Shown here piece after piece: positions 1-5,100 of a DNA stretch of 5,762 nt. The notes below the pieces were generated by a model, which saw only the letters and a program-made list of their open reading frames with translations, made no database searches and was not told the origin of the DNA. Source of the DNA: an uncultured Clostridia bacterium (GTDB lineage: Bacteria; Bacillota; Clostridia; Christensenellales; Borkfalkiaceae); NCBI GenBank assembly GCA_947581885.1, contig CANPWF010000116.1, positions 1 to 5,762 on the forward strand. Reading direction: 5' to 3'. The first letter of the stretch is position 1; every line of letters begins with the position of its first letter. A program made the position numbers and the translations under genes.

Positions 1-354
1 CATCCCCTCGTCGTAGGCCTCCTGCTTGCTCTTTTTCAGAAGTTCCATGGGCGCCGCCATGATGTTGCGAATCACGTTCATGTGGGGAAAGAGGTTGAAC
101 GATTGAAACACCATGCCCATCTTTTGGCGCACTTTGTTGATGTCGCATTTTTTATCCGTGATGCACACATCGTCCACCCAAATTTTACCCGAGGTCGGCG
201 TCTCTAACAGGTCGATGCAGCGGATGAGCGTGGATTTCCCCGTGCCCGACGGACCGATAACAGAGATGACGTCTCCGTTGTTTATCGTAACGCTGACGTC
301 TTTAAGCGGGGTCACGTTTGCGTATTCCTTTCTCAAATGCTCGATGCGGATCAT
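1..354 (-). CDS. glnQ: Amino-acid ABC transporter ATP-binding protein, GlnQ-like (3' end cut off by the window)
   Basis: This is the ATPase of a polar amino-acid (PAAT family) importer. It hydrolyses ATP at the cytoplasmic face to drive the permease encoded just upstream. Only the first 118 residues are in the window; a full member is about 240-250 residues. Visible motifs are Walker A GPSGTGKST (residues 34-42), followed by the family-typical stretch LIRCIDLLETPTSGKI, then KVRQKMGMVFQSFNLFPHM containing the Q-loop glutamine (Gln84). The signature motif, Walker B and H-loop lie outside. The ATG at 354-352 overlaps the TGA of the upstream gene as ATGA. It is preceded by GGAGGAGGA (369-361), six bases before the ATG, so the start is well supported and translation is probably coupled. 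The exact amino-acid substrate cannot be read from the ATPase; glnQ is used as the family name. Family assignment is very secure. Confidence 0.95.
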   Translation of the reverse strand, partial: MIRIEHLRKEYANVTPLKDVSVTINNGDVISVIGPSGTGKSTLIRCIDLLETPTSGKIWVDDVCITDKKCDINKVRQKMGMVFQSFNLFPHMNVIRNIMAAPMELLKKSKQEAYDEGM

Positions 355-1925
355 TTTACGTCCTCCTCCGGAAGAAACTTCTTCCCCGCTCTCTTCTTGC
401 GCTTGGGGTCCAACCTGCGTTGCAATAGCCCGAGGAGCGCGGAGATCCCCCATGTGATCAAGAAGTAGATCAAGGCGACGGCGATGAGCGGGAAGAACGC
501 CTCATAGGTGTTGCTCCGTATGATGTCCCCCACCTTTGTGAGGTCGCTCACCGCGATGTACCCGACGACGGAAGTCGCCTTCACGAGGTTTACGATCTCG
601 GCGGAATACACGGGCAGGAACATCTTCATTGCCTGAGGCAGAACAATGCGGAAGAAGGCGCGGTTCCGCCCATAGCCGAGCGCATACGCCGCTTCCGTCT
701 GTCCCCTGTCCACGCCCTCCACGGAGAGTTTGAGTTGGTTATAAACAAACGAGCCGAACGTCAGGATAAAGCCGATAATGGCGACCGCAAGGCCGCTGAT
801 ATCCACCTTGCCGAATATGACATAGAAAAGGAGCATCAAAATGACGAGCGTCGGCATTCCCGCAACGAGTTTTGAGTAGACTGCCGCAATTCCCCGCGCA
901 ATTTTCGAGGAAACCTTGTTTTTGGCCCGCGTCCACAGATACAGCAAAAAGCCGAGCAGCGTGCCGCCCGCCACGGCGGAGAGGCTGATGAGAAGCGTCG
1001 TCCCGATGCCTTCGAGGATCATTTTCCAGCGTCCTTCGCGGACAAACGTCTTTTCAAAACTCTCGCCGACGGAGGCAAAAAATCCGCCGCCGCCCGCATA
1101 CGTCGCCATCACGACGTCGGCGACCATGTACGGGTCACTGAAATTCACGCTCTCCTTGCGCTCGGGCGTCATATACAGGCCGCCGCACACAAGTTCGTAC
1201 TTTTCGCCTGCGAGCCCCGCCAACCCCGAGGCAAACGGGACGTCCTCATACTCGACGTCATAGCCGTACTCCTTACAGAAGAGGTACAATACCTCGATCT
1301 CGAAACCGACGGGCTCATTATTGTAGAGGTAGACAAAGGGCTTTCTTGTCGTATCGATGGAAACTTTGAGCGTTCCCGCATTGCCCGTCAGCCCGTCGAG
1401 CGGCACCGGCCGGTTGGGTTCGGTCTCGCCGTACCATTTGTCTATCATGCTGTCCAGCGTCCCGTCCTCCGACAACCGCGTAAGAAGGGTGTCCATCTTT
1501 TCCTTCAACGCGTCCCCGCCGGCGTTCTTTTGGAAGCCGAAGCCGATCTCCACCGAATATTGCGGGACCGTGGTGCAGGAGAGCCCGCTCTCTGTGCGCT
1601 TGACGGCGTTGAAGTTGGGGCGGTCGAGCATTGTGCCATCCACCTTGCCTTGGATGAGCGCCGCGAGAACATCCGCAAAATTGTTAAACTCGCTGATACG
1701 GGCGTTCGGGAAGAGTTCGCGCGAATACCCACCGTACAACGAACCCGTCACCACACCGAGACGGGCGTCTTCAAAGCGGGCGAGGTCCTCCCCGGCGGCC
1801 GCGCTTTCCGTTGTCCCGCCGTCGCCGCCGTCCGCACTCCCCGCGCAACCCGCAAGGCAAACGAGGGCCATGAGCGCTGCAAAGAGCAGGCAGAGGATCC
1901 CCCTTGGTTTTATGCGTTTCTGCAT
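351..1925 (-). CDS. Fused substrate-binding lipoprotein / permease of an amino-acid ABC importer, with substrate-binding domain in permuted order
   Basis: The 524-residue protein both captures an amino acid outside the cell and forms the membrane channel. Residues 1-27 are a lipoprotein signal (basic start, hydrophobic core, lipobox LAGC with Cys27), followed by a Gly/Ser/Thr-rich linker to about 47. Residues 54-122 look like lobe 2 of a type II binding protein (GVVTGSLYGGYSRE; GKVDGTMLD with Asp101 as the likely amino-group ligand). Residues 123-168 match the usual C-terminal return to lobe 1 (LSEDGTLDSMIDKWYG). Residues 185-275 match the usual N-terminal lobe 1 (PVGFEIEV; TPERKESVNFSDPY with Arg256 as the likely carboxylate ligand). 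Residues 300-503 are the permease, with about five hydrophobic segments (roughly 304-331, 344-371, 374-397, 432-456, 474-500) and the EAA loop EAAYALGYG...IVLPQA (411-432). The ATG at 1925 follows GGAGGAG and precedes the signal peptide. Family role is secure; substrate is unknown. Confidence 0.95.
   Translation of the reverse strand: MQKRIKPRGILCLLFAALMALVCLAGCAGSADGGDGGTTESAAAGEDLARFEDARLGVVTGSLYGGYSRELFPNARISEFNNFADVLAALIQGKVDGTMLDRPNFNAVKRTESGLSCTTVPQYSVEIGFGFQKNAGGDALKEKMDTLLTRLSEDGTLDSMIDKWYGETEPNRPVPLDGLTGNAGTLKVSIDTTRKPFVYLYNNEPVGFEIEVLYLFCKEYGYDVEYEDVPFASGLAGLAGEKYELVCGGLYMTPERKESVNFSDPYMVADVVMATYAGGGGFFASVGESFEKTFVREGRWKMILEGIGTTLLISLSAVAGGTLLGFLLYLWTRAKNKVSSKIARGIAAVYSKLVAGMPTLVILMLLFYVIFGKVDISGLAVAIIGFILTFGSFVYNQLKLSVEGVDRGQTEAAYALGYGRNRAFFRIVLPQAMKMFLPVYSAEIVNLVKATSVVGYIAVSDLTKVGDIIRSNTYEAFFPLIAVALIYFLITWGISALLGLLQRRLDPKRKKRAGKKFLPEEDVK
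361..369 (-). promoter_or_regulatory. Ribosome binding site of the ATPase gene, inside the end of the permease gene
   Basis: GGAGGAGGA lies six bases before the ATG at 354 and is read through as Pro/Glu/Glu/Asp codons at the end of the permease. With the ATGA stop-start overlap, this supports coupled translation and matched amounts of permease and ATPase. Confidence 0.85.
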
Positions 1926-1930
1926 TATAT

Positions 1931-1937
1931 CTCCTCC
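1931..1937 (-). promoter_or_regulatory. Ribosome binding site that fixes the start of the fused transporter gene
   Basis: GGAGGAG on the minus strand is followed by ATATA and then ATG at 1925-1923. This places the start directly in front of the MQKRIKPRG signal peptide. An in-frame TTG further upstream at 1961-1959 has no such site and would add 12 residues ahead of the signal peptide. Confidence 0.9.
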
Positions 1938-1944
1938 GATATCC

Positions 1945-1959
1945 GCCCGATCTTCGGGC
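1945..1959 (-). promoter_or_regulatory. GC-rich hairpin in the 5' leader of the transporter mRNA
   Basis: The leader contains GCCCGA, a 3-nt loop AGA, then TCGGGC: a perfect 6-bp stem ending 7 nt before the GGAGGAG ribosome site. No U-tract follows, so it is not a terminator. It could stabilise the mRNA or influence ribosome loading. No known riboswitch was recognised in the short leader. Confidence 0.45.
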
Positions 1960-1997
1960 AAAACACATCGTGCTTCCTATATCGCTTCCTGCGGCTC

Positions 1998-2026
1998 ATT
2001 ATAGCATGTTGAAAAAAATCCGTCAA
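1998..2026 (-). promoter_or_regulatory. Near-consensus sigma-70/sigma-A promoter for the transporter operon
   Basis: On the minus strand, TTGACG (2026-2021) is followed by a 17-bp spacer and TATAAT (2003-1998). A TGC immediately before the -10 gives an extended -10 element. Five of six -35 bases and all six -10 bases match consensus. Transcription should start near 1991, giving a leader of about 65 nt before the ATG at 1925. The promoter lies just downstream of the terminator of the preceding gene, so the transporter is expected to be an independent transcription unit. Confidence 0.85.
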
Positions 2027-2028
2027 CA
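2007..2028. promoter_or_regulatory. Possible operator: inverted repeat TGTTGA-N10-TCAACA over the -35 and spacer
   Basis: The two perfect 6-bp half-sites (2007-2012 and 2023-2028) are separated by an A-rich 10-bp centre. One arm overlaps the -35 hexamer and the other lies in the spacer, where a bound dimer would block RNA polymerase. No regulator gene is visible in the window. A 6-bp dyad can arise by chance, and part of its sequence is constrained by the -35 element. Confidence 0.35.
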
Positions 2029-2033
2029 AAAGT

Positions 2034-2058
2034 AAAAAAAGATGGCATATTGCCATCT
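2034..2058 (-). terminator. Rho-independent terminator of the surface-protein gene
   Basis: On the minus strand AGATGGCA, loop ATA, TGCCATCT forms a perfect 8-bp stem (2058-2040), followed directly by a run of six further T (2039-2034). It lies about 127 nt past the TGA of the large surface-protein gene and 8 bp before the -35 of the next promoter. On the plus strand the stem is followed by GAAAATAAAAA, so it is not a terminator in that direction. Confidence 0.85.
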
Positions 2059-2091
2059 GAAAATAAAAATCAGTCCTGTAAATGGTTGCTG

Positions 2092-2174
2092 CCGTGCTCC
2101 CAAAGAGAAGGAAGGGATCTCCGTCGGGGGAAGCGAAAACCCCTTACCTTCAAAGTGTGGGCATGGTGTTTTTT
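2092..2174 (+). ncRNA. Candidate structured RNA or complex 3' structure, unidentified
   Basis: Nested inverted repeats fill the space between the surface-gene stop and its terminator. The outer stem pairs CCGTGCTC (2092-2099) with GGGCATGG (2159-2166) and includes two G-U pairs. The inner stem pairs GAAGGAAGGG (2107-2116) with CCCTTACCTTC (2141-2151), 10 bp with A2146 bulged. A small apical stem pairs TCTCC (2118-2122) with GGGGA (2127-2131). The U-run TGTTTTTT (2167-2174) follows on the plus strand. The G-U pairs become A-C mismatches on the minus strand, so the outer stem favours a plus-strand RNA. I find no convincing plus-strand promoter and recognise no known family. Alternatively, the inner stem alone is part of the 3' UTR of the surface-protein mRNA. 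Confidence 0.25.
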
Positions 2175-2191
2175 AGCCTAAAAATCAGGCT
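2175..2191. repeat. Short inverted repeat over the surface-gene stop codon
   Basis: AGCCT (2175-2179) and AGGCT (2187-2191) pair around a 7-nt A/T-rich loop. The TGA stop codon falls at the loop-stem edge. On the minus strand it is followed by A residues, not T, so it is not a terminator for the surface-protein gene. On the plus strand only three T follow. Its function, if any, is unknown. Confidence 0.3.
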
Positions 2192-5100
2192 TTGTACTTG
2201 GTGCGGTCCTCAAAGAAGAGCGTAACGGTCTCCGTGCGGATATTCGCGGGTTCTTCGGCGCCCCAAATGAGTATGTGGTCGATGGTGTGTTCGCCGCTTT
2301 CATCCCAGTGCCAAGTGCCGACAAAGTATTGCGAGACCTCCACTCCTATCCAATTGTTGCCCGCGGGCGCGGTTTCGGCGTAGGCATAGAGGCGGCCTTG
2401 CAGCTCGGCACTGCCCGTAAAGCTAACGAAGTCTTTCGTCAAATGCGTGGTAGCCGTGTAGACAGCCGCATAATAGACCGCTTTGAGATTGATGCAGCCA
2501 TTGAATGTATTTGGTCCAAAGCCATATTGTGGTATAAACGGTTGCGCTATCAAGACATACTCCAAAGAGGTACAGCCTCTGAATTCGCCGCCATAAGATA
2601 ATAAACCGATTAGTTTTCCATAGATCGAGACACGCCTCAACGAGGTGCAATTCTCGAAAGCGTGCATATCTATTTTGGTGACGTTTTCGGGGATCACAAT
2701 TTCGGTCAAATTGACCGCGCCCGCAAAACTATACACCGTTTTGACGCTCGCGGGGATCGTGAAAGATGTTCCGAGATAGCCATCAAACCCTCTAAGCTTT
2801 TCAATACTCGGAGCCTTTCCCCACAGGATAAGCGCAGAAACGCCGCCGAATGCGGATGATCCGATTTTTGTAACGCTATCCGGAATGGCGACGAGCGGCA
2901 GCCCGGAACAATTCTTGAATGCGCCCGCCCCGATCGTGGTGAGCTTGCCCGGGAGGGCGATCGACGTGATCTCGCTGTGCCCCGCAAAGACATTTTCGCC
3001 GATCTCCGTGACAGATTCGGGAAGACGCACCCATTGCGCATTTGCATCGTAGCGCGTCAATTTCCCGCCTGTGATCTCGAAGAACGTGAAGCCGCAAACG
3101 TCGCATTCCGCATCGGAAAAGTCGAACCAACCGTTATTCAGCGTCACCGTGTGCGCCTCGAGCCCGCTCTTATAGCCGCAGTCCGAACACTTATAATAGT
3201 GCCCCTCGGGGTCGGATCTCGTATACGACTGCTCGGGCGTGTGCACGGCACGGTTTTCGGTAAGTCCGCAACCGAGGTCGGTGCACTCATCCCAATGCTC
3301 CTCTGTGTTCCACTTCCGCTCAAAGTGATGCTCCGCAATGACCGTGAGCGTCAGATCGGCGGAGAGATCGCCTATCGTGCAGGTGATCTTCACCTCCTTA
3401 TCTTCGGCGTGTTCGTTCTTTTCGACCGTCGCGGAAAGCATCTTGGTTGCGGCATCGAAGGAGAAGGTGAGATAATCGTCATTGCCCGCATACGTCCACT
3501 TTATCTCCTCCTGCGTCTCCGCGGAATAGGGATTGAAGGTGAGCGCAACTTTCACCGTTTCGCCCTTCTTGACGGCGGTGCGGTCGGTGTTGAGAAGGAT
3601 CTTTTGCAGGGGAGTATCCGCCTTATTGAAGATCGCCACGGGGCGGGTGCCGCTCAAATCGATCTCCAAAATGTAGCGTCCGCTCTGCAAGATGGTCCAA
3701 CTGGGTTGCCCGCCGCCCGAACCTTGGAAGTAGGTGGAATAATCCTTGGAGAGAGCGGCATCTTGGCAGGAGTAGATCAGGCTCGAGAAGTTTGCATCCA
3801 TGCCGAGGTGCGCGATCTGGAACCCATATTGATATCTGCCATTTACAATTTTGCGCGCCTCCAGCTCCACTTCAAGGGTGAAATGGGTCGGGGAGTCCAT
3901 GGTAAAGATATAGCCCGCATACTGCGTATTGCCCTCCAACGTCGTCAGGCTCTGATCGAACGCATCATAGGACGCGTTGTCGTTGAATTCGCCCGTCAGG
4001 TAGAGGACATCGGAATAGGCGGTGACGTAGCAGGTCGCCGTCACGCTCTTATCGCCGACTGCGGTCGCCTGTATGATAGAAGTGCCCAACCGCCCACGCG
4101 TTACTGCACCGCTTTCGGGATCGACCTGCGTAAAGCTATCCTGGATACCCAACACTTTGTATGTCACCTGTTGCACGGTGGCATCGGCGTTGACATTCGC
4201 CTTGACGAACGTCGTCCAGTTGCCCGTGCCGTTGTTGACGTTGAAGTAGTAATGCTCCTGTTCAAATGCGATGTCCGTCACGGGCGTCACCTCGGCGCCG
4301 GCGGGCATGATCACCAATCCGAGCGAAGCATCCACGTCGCCGATAGAACACACGACGCTCAAATGAACCTCCTCCCCGGGGTCGGCAGTCACGGACACGG
4401 TGACAGTCTGCGCAGCGAAATCCACGGCATAGGTCACATAGTCGGCGCAATTTGCAAACGCAGAGGCAAGGGTGACGAGGAAGTCCTTCTCCTCCACCGT
4501 GGCGGCGGCGGGCGCAAAGGCGAAGCGGATGACGGCAGTATCGCCACTGCGCAACACCATGTTGTCGTCCTCCAAGGTGAGCGCAATGGAGGCGAGGTCA
4601 AGCGAGACGTTCTTGATGTAGACCTTTGCCGATGCGCCCGTAAGATCGAGCGTGACGGTGTAGACGCCCGCGGCATTCACCCTGAAATAGGTCGGCTGGT
4701 TGGAGACAAATTGACGATCCGATCTCACCGCATCATAATATTGGTCTGCCGCAACGCTCTCGGAGGGGATATTCTTCGTCCACTTCCGCGTACCCGCGTC
4801 CACATAACTTCCGACGGTGGGGAAGATGATCTGGAAGCCGTTTTCGGGCGTGAGATAGCGGGTGAGGGTGTAGACGCCGGTCGCCTGCTCCTCAAAGAGA
4901 AGTTCGGCGCGATCGGCGGCGTTCCGATCCGTGACGTAATCCTCATAGTCCCAATCCTTGGCGCCAAGCCCATAGCCGTAGATGAAGAAATATTCATCGG
5001 CGATGAGAATGTTATGCGTGACGGTGTACTTTTCACCCGAAGTATCGGTGACCGTCGCCGTAATGACGGCAGAGCCAAAGTCGATGCCCGTCACCTTTAC

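Noticed and set aside
113..457. Plus-strand open frame across the ATPase/permease junction
   Set aside because: It covers the Walker A and Q-loop of the real ATPase on the other strand and has no recognisable motif.
1923..1961. Upstream TTG start that would lengthen the transporter protein by 12 residues
   Set aside because: It lies within the leader hairpin, has no ribosome site, and would put an acidic stretch before the signal peptide. ATG at 1925 has an ideal GGAGGAG.
1357..2012. Long plus-strand open frames opposite the transporter gene
   Set aside because: They are antisense to a well-supported signal peptide and binding domain, have no ribosome site and show no family resemblance. 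High-GC codon bias on the minus strand explains them.
2009..2038. Plus-strand promoter TTGAAA-N17-GTAAAA ahead of the candidate RNA
   Set aside because: The -10 matches consensus at only two of six positions, and the A-rich sequence is already explained by the minus-strand promoter spacer and terminator U-tract.
2175..2191. AGCCT/AGGCT hairpin as terminator of the surface-protein gene
   Set aside because: The stem is only 5 bp and on the minus strand is followed by A residues. The hairpin at 2034-2058 has the stem and U-tract expected.
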